From Cohnella ginsengisoli (GTDB lineage: Bacteria; Bacillota; Bacilli; Paenibacillales; Paenibacillaceae): a stretch of 64,000 nt of DNA. Of this stretch, positions 1-9,813 are shown piece after piece. The notes below the pieces were generated by a model that was given only the letters and a program-made list of their open reading frames with translations, did no database searches and was not told where the DNA came from. A program made the translations under genes and the position numbers. The stretch covers positions 223,868-287,867 of the forward strand of contig NZ_JAPDHZ010000002.1 in NCBI RefSeq assembly GCF_029525555.1. Direction: 5' to 3'. Each line of letters starts with the position of its first letter. Positions within the stretch are counted from its first letter, which is position 1.

Positions 1-391
1 GATTTTCCCAGCCGGTCATATAGCCGTACATTTCCGGATTTTCGACGATGCAGCCGACGTGCCGAAGAGCCCGCTCGGGATGCTTGTTCACGTCCTCGCC
101 GCATACGAACACGCGTCCCGACGTCGGCTTGATCAGATCGACGAGCATGCGGATCGTCGTCGTCTTGCCCGAGCCGTTAGGACCCAGGAATCCGTAGATC
201 TCCCCGGCGCGAACGTCGAAGGAGATGTCGTCGATGATCTTGCGTCCCCGAATCGACTTCGACAGATGCTCGACGGAGAGCACGGGCGGCTCAAGCCGCG
301 AGCGATTCGCGCGATTCGCGCGTTCCCGTTCCGTTTCAGACGAATTCGAAGCTTTGTCGCTTATGTCCCGGGCCTTCACGTCCGTCTGCAT
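1..391 (-). CDS. ABC transporter ATP-binding protein, partial (C-terminus beyond window)
   Basis: The visible part is the first 130 residues of an ABC ATPase; the gene runs off the left edge. After a charged N-terminal stretch of about 35 residues comes the usual start of a BcrA/CcmA-type ATPase (VLSVEHLSKS), then the Walker A P-loop GPNGSGKTTT near residue 82 and the Q-loop region VENPEMYGYMTGWEN. The ATG at 391 follows a good AAGGGGG ribosome binding site. The class normally pairs with a separate membrane permease, which would lie to the left. The preceding SGNH hydrolase gene ends 18 bases upstream, so the two are probably cotranscribed. The polar N-terminal extension is longer than usual for the family. 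Substrate unknown. Confidence 0.9.
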   Translation of the reverse strand, partial: MQTDVKARDISDKASNSSETERERANRANRSRLEPPVLSVEHLSKSIRGRKIIDDISFDVRAGEIYGFLGPNGSGKTTTIRMLVDLIKPTSGRVFVCGEDVNKHPERALRHVGCIVENPEMYGYMTGWEN

Positions 392-409
392 ACCTTTGCC
401 CCCTTCAAA

Positions 410-1234
410 CTAATTAAGCGCCTGCGCCACGCGTACCGCGATGCGGGCATAGCCCGCCTCGTTCGGGTGGAAATGGTCCGATGACAAATACCGCGCCGAC
501 TGCGACTGGAACAAATCGACCGTCGGAACGACGACGATGTTGCCGTCGGCTTCGGCGAGATGTGCTGCATATCCGTTCCAGTCCGCTAAAATGGACGCGA
601 TCGGCGCCCGCAGTTGCGCGAGCTCGTAGAACGGGTTGTACAGCGAGACATAGGCGATCCGAACGGACGGATTAAGCGCGCGAAGCTTCGTAAATACGGC
701 CTTGAGCCGCTCCTCGGTCGCCGGCAAACGCCGCTCCGCCAGGTCGGGATCGACGCCGCCGCCTTCCGCGATCGAGCCACCGGCTTGCTGCGAGGAGCGG
801 AATAAATCGTTGCCTCCGATCGTGAGCAGGACCAGATCGGCGCCGGCAACCGCATCCTGCATCGCTTTGCCGTCAAGCTTATCGTCCAGTTCGGCGGCTT
901 CAAGACCGCTGACCGCGAGATTGCCGTTCAGCCTGACCGGCTTGCCCAGCGATTCGGAAAGCTGCGCGAGACTGTCCTCCACGTAGCCTTTGCCCGCGAC
1001 ATCGCCGACGCCGCGCGTGAGCGAATCGCCGATCGCGATCGCCTTGATCTCCGGCAGGCTCGTCCATTGGCTGCCCTGCTGCGGCGCCGCCTGCGTCGGC
1101 GAAGGAAGCACCAGCCCCGGGGAAGGCGCCCACGTATCCTTCAGCGCCCAGCCGAATCCAAGCAGCAGCAGCGCCGTACACAGCAGGCATACCGTGCCCA
1201 ATACCGGCCAGAGCCGGTCTTTTCTCCTTTTCAA
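410..1234 (-). CDS. SGNH/GDSL-type esterase/hydrolase, membrane-anchored or secreted
   Basis: This 274-residue protein begins with a basic start and one hydrophobic segment (about residues 10-30), so it is exported or anchored with the enzyme outside the membrane. The SGNH blocks are present in order: AIGDSLTRG with the nucleophile Ser near residue 70, a Gly/Asn block (NLAVSG), IGGNDLF near 140, and the catalytic DHFHPN near residue 254. The family hydrolyses acyl esters of lipids, sugars or peptidoglycan substituents; the substrate cannot be read from sequence. It resembles YpmR-like lipases of Bacillus. It lies 18 bases ahead of an ABC ATPase gene on the same strand, suggesting a shared transcript. 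Confidence 0.88.
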   Translation of the reverse strand: MKRRKDRLWPVLGTVCLLCTALLLLGFGWALKDTWAPSPGLVLPSPTQAAPQQGSQWTSLPEIKAIAIGDSLTRGVGDVAGKGYVEDSLAQLSESLGKPVRLNGNLAVSGLEAAELDDKLDGKAMQDAVAGADLVLLTIGGNDLFRSSQQAGGSIAEGGGVDPDLAERRLPATEERLKAVFTKLRALNPSVRIAYVSLYNPFYELAQLRAPIASILADWNGYAAHLAEADGNIVVVPTVDLFQSQSARYLSSDHFHPNEAGYARIAVRVAQALN

Positions 1235-1378
1235 GCCTCCCCCTCCTCTCCGTAACGCCGTTGCCGTCCAGCGGCTTTTCGCGGCTTTTCCGTTTCCCTC
1301 AATTTACCGAATCGGAACCGGTTTTTCAAATCGGGGCGCGATGCGGCGCCCTCTCCAATGCCCGCCAGCCCGCATACG

Positions 1379-1410
1379 CGAAAAGCTCCCGCCCGATACC
1401 CGGACGGGAG
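1379..1410 (-). terminator. intrinsic terminator after the ABC exporter pair
   Basis: A 10-bp GC-rich stem (CTCCCGCCCG at 1386-1395 with CGGACGGGAG at 1401-1410, five-base loop) lies just past the stop of the 1428-3227 gene on the minus strand and is followed by a short T run. The rest of 1235-1427 holds no recognisable gene. Confidence 0.7.
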
Positions 1411-1427
1411 TGCTGCCTTATTCGCCG

Positions 1428-3227
1428 CTAAGCCGACAAAAACCGGTACTGCGCTTCGATCAGATTGCGGTAATGTCCCGGCCTGCGCATGAGCTCGTCA
1501 TGGTTGCCCCGGTCGACGATGACGCCATGGTCGAGCACGAGTATAAGGTCTGCGTGGCGGATCGTAGACAGCCGGTGAGCGACGATAAACGAAGTGCGGT
1601 GCTCGAGCAGCGTGCCGAGCGCTTCCTGGATGCGGACCTCGGTCTCGGTGTCGATGCTGGCGGTCGCCTCGTCCATGATAAGAATGCGCGGGTCAGCCAG
1701 CAGCGCCCGCGCGAAGGACAGCAGCTGGCGCTGTCCCATCGACAGCGCGGTACCTCGCTCCTGTACCTGCGTATCGTAGCCGTCCGGCAGCTTGACGATA
1801 AAGTCGTGCGCGCGCACCGACCGCGCGGCCGCTTCGACCTCGGCGTTGGTCGCGTCGGGCCGGCCGTATCGGATATTGTCGCGGATCGAACCGGAAAAGA
1901 TAAACGTATCCTGCATGACGATGCCGATCTGCCTGCGCAAGCTGTCCAGCGTCGCGTCGCGGACGTCCGTGCCGTCGATGAGCACGCGACCTGCGGTGAC
2001 GTCGTAGAAACGGCAGAGCAGGTTTACGATCGTGCTCTTGCCCGAGCCGGTATGGCCAACCAGCGCGACCGTCATGCCCGGCTTGATGTCGAAGCTGACG
2101 TCCTTCAACGCCAGGCGATCCGGATCGTAGCCGAAGACGACATGGTCGAACTGAACGCGACCGAGGACGTTGGGCAGCGGCTTTGCGTCTTCCTTTTCCG
2201 CGACGATCGGCTTCTCGTCCATGTACTCGAAGATCCGCTCCGCCGAAGACATCGAGATGAGCAGCTGGGAGTACATCTGGCCGAGCCGGTTGATCGGCTC
2301 CCAGAAGTTGCTGACGTACGTAATGAACGCGACGAGCACCCCGACGGTCAATTCGTCCTGCTGAATCAGGCGCGTGCCGTACAACAGCAGGATCAGCGTC
2401 CCGATCGCGGAGGTGACCTCGATCACCGGTCCGAACAGCTGATTGAGCGCGGACGCGGTATTCCAGGAGCGAATGCTGCTGCCGTTCAGTTTTTCGAAAA
2501 ATTGCTGGTTTTCCTTTTCCTGCGCGAACGCCTGCGTCACCCGCATGCCTTGGATCGCTTCGTTCAAATGCGAGTTGATCCGGGATTGCTTGATGCGCAC
2601 GGTTTGCCATGCCATCCGCGTGCGCTTGCGAAGCGAGGAGGAGACGATGATGAGCAGCGGCACGGTGATCATGACCGCCAGCGCCAGCTTCGGCTGCAGC
2701 ACGAGCAGAATGACGACGATGCCCGCGAGCTGCGCGATATCGATCGCCGAGTTCACGACGCCGTTGGAGAGCAGGTCCTGCAGCGCGTTGACGTCGTTCG
2801 TGATGCGCACGAGGACGGAGCCCGCCGGCCGCTTGTCGAAAAAGCGGAAAGACAGCGTCTGTACGTGCTTGAAAAGCGCCGAACGCAGGTCGTAAATGAC
2901 TTTTTGCCCGATATCGTTCGTATGCCGGATCGTATAGTTTTGCGCCCACCAGCGGAGGCCGTACATGGCCACCATCACGCCGAACACGATCGACAAGTAT
3001 CCCATGCTGCCGCTTCCGCCGTCGGGATCGATGACCTTGTCGATGGCGAGACTGATTAAGTAAGGGATCGCGAGGCGCGTCAACATGCCGAAAACCATCA
3101 TGACGAAAACGACCCGCGTCACCGCGCCCTTATACGGCTTCAAATAATCGAACAGACGGGCCATCTGCTTCCAGTTGAACGATTTCTCGATCAGGACGTC
3201 GTCCTGGTATTGAAACTGCCTGCTCAT
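1428..3227 (-). CDS. ABC exporter half-transporter (fused membrane and ATPase domains)
   Basis: A 599-residue type IV ABC exporter half-transporter: six predicted membrane segments in the first ~330 residues, then a nucleotide-binding domain. Visible motifs are Walker A GHTGSGKST (near residue 390), signature LSMGQRQ (degenerate relative to LSGGQ), Walker B ILIMDEATAS, and H-loop AHRLSTI. The ATG overlaps the stop of the upstream exporter gene by four bases (ATGA), so the two are translationally coupled and almost certainly form a heterodimeric pump similar to B. subtilis YfiB/YfiC or YheI/YheH. Such pairs export drugs or lipids; the actual substrate is not determinable. In heterodimers one ATP site is often degenerate, which fits the altered signature here. 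Confidence 0.93.
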   Translation of the reverse strand: MSRQFQYQDDVLIEKSFNWKQMARLFDYLKPYKGAVTRVVFVMMVFGMLTRLAIPYLISLAIDKVIDPDGGSGSMGYLSIVFGVMVAMYGLRWWAQNYTIRHTNDIGQKVIYDLRSALFKHVQTLSFRFFDKRPAGSVLVRITNDVNALQDLLSNGVVNSAIDIAQLAGIVVILLVLQPKLALAVMITVPLLIIVSSSLRKRTRMAWQTVRIKQSRINSHLNEAIQGMRVTQAFAQEKENQQFFEKLNGSSIRSWNTASALNQLFGPVIEVTSAIGTLILLLYGTRLIQQDELTVGVLVAFITYVSNFWEPINRLGQMYSQLLISMSSAERIFEYMDEKPIVAEKEDAKPLPNVLGRVQFDHVVFGYDPDRLALKDVSFDIKPGMTVALVGHTGSGKSTIVNLLCRFYDVTAGRVLIDGTDVRDATLDSLRRQIGIVMQDTFIFSGSIRDNIRYGRPDATNAEVEAAARSVRAHDFIVKLPDGYDTQVQERGTALSMGQRQLLSFARALLADPRILIMDEATASIDTETEVRIQEALGTLLEHRTSFIVAHRLSTIRHADLILVLDHGVIVDRGNHDELMRRPGHYRNLIEAQYRFLSA

Positions 3228-5008
3228 CCGCTCACCCTCCTGCCGCCTGCGGCGTCTTCGCCGAGTTCGTCGGGCCGGTCGGCGTACTGCGTACGGTACG
3301 TCTCCCGGTACAGACCCGGCAGCCGCACCAGCTCCTCGTGCCTGCCGCGCTGCACGACATGTCCTTTATCCATAACGAGAATCTCGTCGGCGTGGCGAAG
3401 CGAGGAGATGCGGTGGGCGATAATGAACACCGTCCGTCCCTCCATCACCTGACGCAGCGCCAATTGGATGCGGTGCTCCGTCTCCATGTCCAGCGCGCTC
3501 GTCGAGTCGTCGAGGATGAGTACTTGCGGACGGATCAGGAAGGCGCGGGCAAGCGCGATCCGCTGCTTCTGTCCGCCGGACAAGCCCATGCCCCGCTCCC
3601 CGACGATCGTATCGTAGCCGCCCGGGAGCTCCATGATGAAGCCGTGCGCGTCGGCCAGCTTCGCGGCTTGCTCGATCTGCTCTTGCGTTGCTTCGGCGCA
3701 GCCGTAGCTTATATTTTCCCGGATCGTCGTCGAGAACAGGAAAGACTCCTGGAACACGATCGCGGTCCGGCTGCGCAGCGCGTTCAAATCGAGTTGGCGG
3801 ATGTCAGTGCCGTCCAGCGCGATCGCCCCGCTCGTCACGTCGTAAGCCCGCAGCAGCAGCTGCACGACGGTGGATTTGCCCGAGCCCGTGCCGCCAAGCA
3901 GGCCGATGACCGAGCCTGGCCCTGCCGTCAGATCGAAGCCCGTCAGCGCGGACGGCTGGTGCTCATGGTTCGGATAGCGGAAATTCACGTCGTGATAACG
4001 AATGAGCCCCGTTCCGTTCGGCTTCGGCTGGACGGGATGCGCCGGCGGCTGCACGTCGACATGCCGGTTCAGCAGCTCGAGCATCCGCTCTCCCGAGGCT
4101 TTGGACATCGTATAGTTGTTGATTTGGAAGCCCAGCGTCCACAGCGGTGCGACGATCATGCCGAGCATGCCGTTCAAGGAAACGAGATCGCCGAGCGTCA
4201 TATGGTGATGGATGACGCGCCAGCCGCCGACGAGCAGAAGCAGGGCGATGCTGAAGCTGGCGACGAATTCGATGATCGGGAAATAGGTCGCCCATACGGC
4301 GGCGATCGATAAATTGTTTTCTTTGTATTGGCTGTTGCCTTCGTCGAACTTGCCGTACTCGTGATCCGCGCTGTCGTAAGATTTGACGGTTCTTACGCCC
4401 ATGATGTTTTCTTGCACGCTGATCGTAAGCTTGCTGATCGCGATCCGGATGGCGCGGAAAATCGGATGGATCTGCAGCTCGAAACGGATGGCGAAATAGC
4501 CGATAACCGGGATGATCGCAAGCGTCATCAGACCCATCGTCCAGTCGACGTAAAACATCATGCCGAAGCCGAACAGCACCAGAAACAGCGTGTTCAGCAA
4601 CTGGGCGAAGCCGAATCCGACGAAGTTGCGGATGCCTTCGATGTCGGCGGTCAACCGCGACATCAGGTCGCCTGTCCTTGCTTGGTCGTAAAACGAAAAC
4701 GAAAGTTTTTGGAGCTTGTCGTAGCTGGCATTGCGCATGCGGTAGGCGAGCCTGTTGCCGAGCCGTCCCCCGCAAAAGCCGTGCACGTACTGAAAAGCGG
4801 CTTTGACGACGATCAGCGCGACCGCAAGCAGCGCGAGCGCCATGATGCCGTCGAACTCCTTCGGCTTGATCACGTCGTCGATCAACGCCCTGAGGAGCAG
4901 CGGATACACGAGGCCGATCGCCGTAGCGATGGCGAGTCCGAGCACCGAGCCTATCAGAAAACCTTTGTCCGGCCAGAAAAATTGCTTAAGGCCTTTGAAA
5001 ATATCCAA
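3224..5008 (-). CDS. ABC exporter half-transporter, partner of the downstream half
   Basis: A 594-residue exporter half with an N-terminal six-helix membrane domain and a C-terminal ATPase carrying GGTGSGKST, the canonical signature LSGGQKQ, Walker B VLILDDSTSALD (Asp at the usual catalytic Glu position) and AHRISSL. The Asp-for-Glu change together with the non-canonical signature in the partner is typical of asymmetric heterodimeric exporters with one degenerate site. Start choice: a TTG at 5008 sits behind a strong GGGGAGGA ribosome binding site, whereas the ATG at 5038 would put that site inside the gene; TTG is preferred. The stop overlaps the start of the next exporter gene. Confidence 0.9.
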   Translation of the reverse strand: MDIFKGLKQFFWPDKGFLIGSVLGLAIATAIGLVYPLLLRALIDDVIKPKEFDGIMALALLAVALIVVKAAFQYVHGFCGGRLGNRLAYRMRNASYDKLQKLSFSFYDQARTGDLMSRLTADIEGIRNFVGFGFAQLLNTLFLVLFGFGMMFYVDWTMGLMTLAIIPVIGYFAIRFELQIHPIFRAIRIAISKLTISVQENIMGVRTVKSYDSADHEYGKFDEGNSQYKENNLSIAAVWATYFPIIEFVASFSIALLLLVGGWRVIHHHMTLGDLVSLNGMLGMIVAPLWTLGFQINNYTMSKASGERMLELLNRHVDVQPPAHPVQPKPNGTGLIRYHDVNFRYPNHEHQPSALTGFDLTAGPGSVIGLLGGTGSGKSTVVQLLLRAYDVTSGAIALDGTDIRQLDLNALRSRTAIVFQESFLFSTTIRENISYGCAEATQEQIEQAAKLADAHGFIMELPGGYDTIVGERGMGLSGGQKQRIALARAFLIRPQVLILDDSTSALDMETEHRIQLALRQVMEGRTVFIIAHRISSLRHADEILVMDKGHVVQRGRHEELVRLPGLYRETYRTQYADRPDELGEDAAGGRRVSG

Positions 5009-5209
5009 GCGACAGTCCTCCCCTGTGAGCATCCCCACGGAAGTGTAACAGGATTGTCACAACCGTTCAAACGCCGTATGCCGGAAGGAGAAACGCTGAG
5101 TACGTACGAGAGCGATTAAGCATGGCAATGAGACCGATATCTCTTAAATCATCCTTTTTAAGCCCTTACATCCCGGTATGCGGCAGTAAAACAAGGGAAT
5201 CGGGAGCAA

Positions 5210-5257
5210 AAGCAAGCAAAGGCCCCTCCCGCATCGCGTGACGATGCGAGAAGGGCC
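5210..5257 (-). terminator. intrinsic terminator after dynA
   Basis: A 16-bp stem allowing G-U pairs (5221-5236 with 5242-5257, loop CGTGA) follows the dynamin gene stop on the minus strand and is trailed by TTTGCTTGCTTTTG. Bases 5009-5209, upstream of the exporter pair, contain no gene and no promoter that could be fixed with confidence. Confidence 0.75.
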
Positions 5258-5292
5258 GATATGGGTGGATACTAAGCGGGTGAAAAATCGAC

Positions 5293-8200
5293 TTAAACGC
5301 CCGATTTTAAATGTTGCCAATCGCTCTGCAAACGTCTCAGCGCGACTTCCAAGCCGGGCGTCTCGAGCGCGCGCCTGACGCCGTCCGCGTAGGCCGCCAG
5401 CTCCGACGAGAGCCGGACCGCGACCGCTTGAAGCTCGCCTTCGAACGCGGCGGCAAGCCGTTCTGCCCAGGCTTGCCGAATGCCGGCGAGCCAGGTGTCG
5501 GCTGCCTGGAAAAGCACCGCCTCCGCCTCGTTCTTAAGCGCCGCGCTTCCCTCGCGCTCGAAAAAGTGCTTCGGGCTGCGGAACGCCTGCCAGAGCTTGC
5601 GGCCGTCCCAGTCCGGGCCCGATCCGAACGGCTCCGGCACCGGCAGGCCGAGCGACGGCGCTGCCGGCGGCTCCGTCTCGAAGCCGCCGAGTCCGGCCCG
5701 CGCGATCCCGTCCTCGACCTGTCGGCCGATGAGACGGCCGAGAGCCGTCTCCATGCGCAGACCCGCTGACCGCAGCTCCTGCTGCAGGTCCTCGCCCACG
5801 CCGCGCTTCAGGTCCAGCCAGCACGAGACGATGAGCTTGCGAAGGTCGCGGCCGTCGTCTTGCAGCACGGACGGATGGAATGCCGTCATGAAGTGCTCGC
5901 CGAAACGGTACTGCACTCTGCGGCGCATATGGTACAGCTGCTCGCCCAGCTCCTCGACGAGCGGCTGGATGGCCGCTTCCGGCGGTCCGGCCGACCAAGC
6001 TTCCCGGAGCGCCTCGGCGGCCCCCAGCATCGCGGACGCGGACGCCTGGCGGCTCGCCGCATCCTCGCTCGCGGAGCCGAGCAGGCCGTCGATGCGGGCG
6101 CCGATTCGATCCAGCTGCTTGCGCGCGGATGCGAGGGCCAGGCTGCCCAGCTCCTCGCCGGCGAATCTGCGGAAGGCCGCCTCGAAGTCCGCCAGCCCCG
6201 AATTCCGGCGTCCGGCCGCATCGCCGGCCAGCTCGGCTTCGAGGCCAAGGAGGCTGGAGACAGGGAAAATGCGGGGCTGCCGGATGCCGTGCTTCAGCAG
6301 CTGCGACTCGACGTGCGCGGCGACGCCCGCCAGCTCCTCGGCCGAAGATGCGAGGTCCGCGGCGTTCAGCACGAAAAACATCTTGTCGAGCTCGAAGGCG
6401 TCCTTGACGCTGCCGAGCTGATGCAGGAAGCTGCGATCCGCCTCGGTGAAGGCGTGATTGTAATAGGTGACGAACAGGACCGCGTCCGCGTTTTTAATGT
6501 ACTCGAACGCGACGCCCGTATGACGGGCGTTGATCGAATCCGCTCCGGGCGTATCGACCAGCACCGCGCCGCTGCGCGTCAGCGGCGAGTCGACGTGCAG
6601 GTCGGCCGAGGCGACGAAGCAGGAGGCTTCCTCGTCCGCCACGTAACGGCGGTAATCCGCCCCCCTCCGCCGTAAACGATGTCCCGAGCAACGGGCCATA
6701 GCGCTCCCAGCCGCGGGCGGCCGCGCGCAGAAAGGCCAGGTGCGGCCGTCCGCGCGGGTGGATGTCGTCCGGCGACATGCGCGCCGCAAGCGCAAACAGC
6801 GCTGCCGGGGCCGCGGCGGCCTCGATGTCGCGTTCCCGGACGCCGAGACGAGCCAGCGAATGCGCCAGGTCGCTCCGCATGTCGTCCGCTTCCTTCATAT
6901 AGATGCGGGCCGTGCCGTGAGGCGCGTCGTCCGCCGGCGCGACGATCCGGTTGATCGTCGCCGTCGTCGGATTGGGCGATACGGGCAGCGCCGGCTGTCC
7001 GACGAGCGCGTTGGCGAAGGACGACTTGCCGGCGCTGAAGGCGCCGAACAGCGCGATCGTGAAGCGGCTGTCCCGCAGCTGCGCCGCCTTGGCGGCCAAC
7101 GCTTCGCGCTGCCGCGCCAGCTCGGGGGAACGGCGCCAGCATCGCGGCGCCGCGCTCGAGCATATCCGCGGTGCCGGCGGAGGCGCCGTAAGAGGCGCTC
7201 TCGCCGGCCTGGGCCGCTTCATCCGTCGCCGCTTCTCCGCCGGCGATCGACAGGCTGACGGCCGGCGCGGCTTCCGCCGGCGCCGGCGCCGACGCCGTCT
7301 GCGCCGCTAGCGGCGTCGGCGCCGGCAGCTTCAGTTCCGCGATCTCGGCCACGACCGCGATCGGCAGCATCCCGAGCAGCCGGCTCTGCGCCTCGTCCGC
7401 CTCCGCGTCAAGCGCCCGCAGACGGTCGGCGGCGGCTTGTCTATCGCCCAGCTCGCCTAGCGAGCCTGCGAGCGCGGCGGCCGCCGCTTCGCGCTCAGGC
7501 TGCCGGCTCGCGACGATCTCCTCGAATCGCTCGAGCGCCGTTTTCCGCACCTTTCTCTTCCATTCCGCGCTCAGCTCGGACGCGTACTGAAGCGTCGCAT
7601 CGCCGCCGGCGCCCGCTCCGGGCTTGACGAGCGACGCGATCCAGTCGGCGTCCGGCGCCGGGAAGGCCGCCTCCAGCGACGATTCCCAAGCCGCGTCGCC
7701 GTTCCCGGCACCGCGGGCCTCGCGGCGCAGCATCGCCCGCACGTGGACGTGCAGGTTCGCCTCCGCCTGCGCGGCGAAGTCCTGCGCGAGCTCGGCGAGC
7801 CTGCGCTCCCGTTCCGCTTCTGTCTTGGCGGCGCTGCCGAGCCAGCCGATTTTGAAGCCCGCCTGCCGGCTCTCTAGTACGGCACGCGCCTTTCTCGCGT
7901 CTCCGCCGGCGTGAGCCCGGCGTTCCCCAGCAGCTGGTCAAGCTCGCGCTTCAAGCCGTCCAGCTGTCGCTCGCCCGCCGTCCGCGCCGCCTCAAGCTCT
8001 ACGGCTAGCGCAGCGCGCCGTTCCGCGAGCTCGGCAAGACCGCTCTCTCCGCCCGCCTGCGCGAGCAGCGTCTCCCGCCGCTCCGCCTGACGCTGCAGGA
8101 GCCCTTCCTTGAACTCGCCGGCCAAATGCCGCGCCGAGCGGTCCGCGCTGTGGAGCAGCAGCTTCTCCTTTTCGCCCTTCAGCGCTTCGATAACGCGCAG

Positions 8201-8995
8201 CAGCTCGCTCATCTGCGACAGCGGATGATCGGGCTTGCGCATCGATAGGAACAGCAAGCCCGCCAACTCGATTCGCCATGCCTCCAGCGCGCTTGACATT
8301 CCCTCCCGGAACGCGTCGAAGCGCACTTCGCTCTCCCGATGCTTGTCGATCTGGTTGACGATCAAATACGTCGGCTTGCCCCATTGATGCAGCATGCGAA
8401 GAAATCTGAAGTTCACGTCGGACAAAACGTGGTTATAGTCGGTCACGTAAAAGACGACGTCGGCCAGATGCAGCGCGGACTCCGTCGCGGCGCGATGCGC
8501 GCCGTCCGTGGAGTCGACCCCCGGCGTATCGACGAGCGCGAGGGAATCTCCGAGCAGCGGAATCGGGTAACGGACTTCGATCGACGACACGCCCTCTCCG
8601 TCCACGGCCAGATCGCCGAGCCGGTCGACGGACACGCCCGGAATTTCCTTGACCGAACCGTCCTTGCCGACGAACTCGACCTTGACGGCCGGCTCGCCGT
8701 TCGCGATCGTGACGACGTTCGCGCTCGTCGGGATCGGCGACGACGGCAGCAGCTGCGCGCCGCACAGCGCGTTCACGAGCGTCGACTTGCCTGCGGAGAA
8801 GTGTCCGCAGAACGCCAACGTGGCGATGTCCAGCGACAGCTTGCCCGCGAGCTCCGCCAGCTTGCCGCCCGTCGTGGCGTCTCCCGCATCGGCCGCGGCT
8901 TCGGACATGCGCCGCAGCGCATCGCCATAAGTACCCAAGTTGCCTTCCGCCGCGACGGGTCTTTCCGTCACGGTTTCCATTTTTCCCGCCGTCAT
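5293..8995 (-). CDS. dynA: double-dynamin GTPase DynA-like (three apparent frameshifts)
   Basis: As sequenced the gene is broken, but removing one base from the C run at 6660-6665 and the G run at 7124-7128 and adding one to the T run at 7891-7893 gives a single 1233-residue protein, close to B. subtilis DynA (about 1190). It holds two tandem dynamin GTPase modules. Module 1 has P-loop GHFSAGKST (residues ~64-72), DTPGVDS and NQID; module 2 has GAFSAGKSS (~650), DTPGADS and NAAD. Both are followed by long helical regions. DynA fuses membranes in trans and helps membranes survive phage or pore damage. The ATG at 8995 overlaps the nth stop (ATGA) behind GGAGGAG. The linker between the modules is very rich in Ala and Pro. 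Confidence 0.88.
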
Positions 8996-9666
8996 GATAC
9001 TGCTCCTCCCCGCTTGGTAACCGGTGCCTTCTTCATTCTGCGTTTGCCTTCCGGACAAATGTCCAGCAGCGGGCAAATCTCGCATTTCGGACTCTGCGCC
9101 TTGCAATGGTAGCGCCCGAAGAAGATGAGCCGGTGATGCGTCAGCGTCCATTCCTCCCGCGGCACGAGCTTCATCAGCTTTTTCTCCACCTCGAGCACGG
9201 AGTCGTCCGGCTTCGCGACGGCGAGCCGCTTGGACACCCGCTCGACATGCGTATCGACCGCGATGGCGGGCACGTCAAAGGCGTTGGACATGACCACGTT
9301 GGCGGTTTTGCGCCCGACGCCCGGCAGCTCGGTCAGCCCTTCATGACTGGCGGGCACTTCGCCTTCGTACTTGTCGATCAAGATTCGGCTCAGCTTTTGA
9401 ATGTTGGCCGCCTTGTTGCGGAACAGGCCAATGCGCCGAATATCGTTTTCCAGCTCCTCGAGCGGAACGTTCAAGTAATCCTGCGGCTTATTATATTTCT
9501 CGAACAGCGTGGCCGTGACGCGATTCACCGTCTCGTCCGTACATTGCGCCGACAGCAGCACGGCGATCGTCAGCTCGAACGGATTGCGGTGGTTCAGCTC
9601 GCAGTGCGCGTCCGGGAACATTTTGGCGATCTCGTCCAAAATATAGCGCATCTTCGTTTTATTCAT
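8992..9666 (-). CDS. nth: endonuclease III (DNA glycosylase/AP lyase)
   Basis: A 224-residue HhH-GPD glycosylase that removes oxidised pyrimidines and nicks abasic sites. The helix-hairpin-helix LPGVGRKTANVV carries the catalytic Lys, AVDTHVERV the catalytic Asp, and the C-terminal iron-sulfur loop has the complete C-x6-C-x2-C-x5-C spacing (CKAQSPKCEICPLLDIC). Length and motifs are normal. In B. subtilis nth follows dnaD; here dnaD is at 27 kb and nth instead precedes dynA, with a four-base start/stop overlap. Confidence 0.97.
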   Translation of the reverse strand: MNKTKMRYILDEIAKMFPDAHCELNHRNPFELTIAVLLSAQCTDETVNRVTATLFEKYNKPQDYLNVPLEELENDIRRIGLFRNKAANIQKLSRILIDKYEGEVPASHEGLTELPGVGRKTANVVMSNAFDVPAIAVDTHVERVSKRLAVAKPDDSVLEVEKKLMKLVPREEWTLTHHRLIFFGRYHCKAQSPKCEICPLLDICPEGKRRMKKAPVTKRGGAVS

Positions 9667-9741
9667 CGCTTGCTTCCATCTCCCATGCCTTGTTTCCCTT
9701 TAAAGCATTAACTTTCAGTGTAGCGGAAGTTCGGCGTTTCG

Positions 9742-9776
9742 ACAAGAAAAACGGCCCCGCCGATAAGCGGAGCCGT
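9742..9776 (-). terminator. intrinsic terminator after the S-layer gene
   Basis: A 10-bp stem (9751-9760 with 9767-9776, one G-U pair), loop CGATAA, followed on the minus strand by a T-rich tail at 9742-9750. It lies 37 bases past the stop of the S-layer protein gene. Confidence 0.8.
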
Positions 9777-9813
9777 CCTTCGTCTAGCGATTACATTCCG
9801 ATAAAGTCGTTCG

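Noticed and set aside
990..3059. A 689-codon open frame on the plus strand opposite the ABC exporter genes
   Set aside because: It is the mirror of a real minus-strand coding region; the translation is Arg/Asp/His/Val-rich with no domain, as expected for antisense frames in GC-rich DNA.
6129..8995. Several separate small dynamin-related genes
   Set aside because: The pieces join end to end in one frame when three base runs are corrected, and only the first piece has a ribosome binding site.
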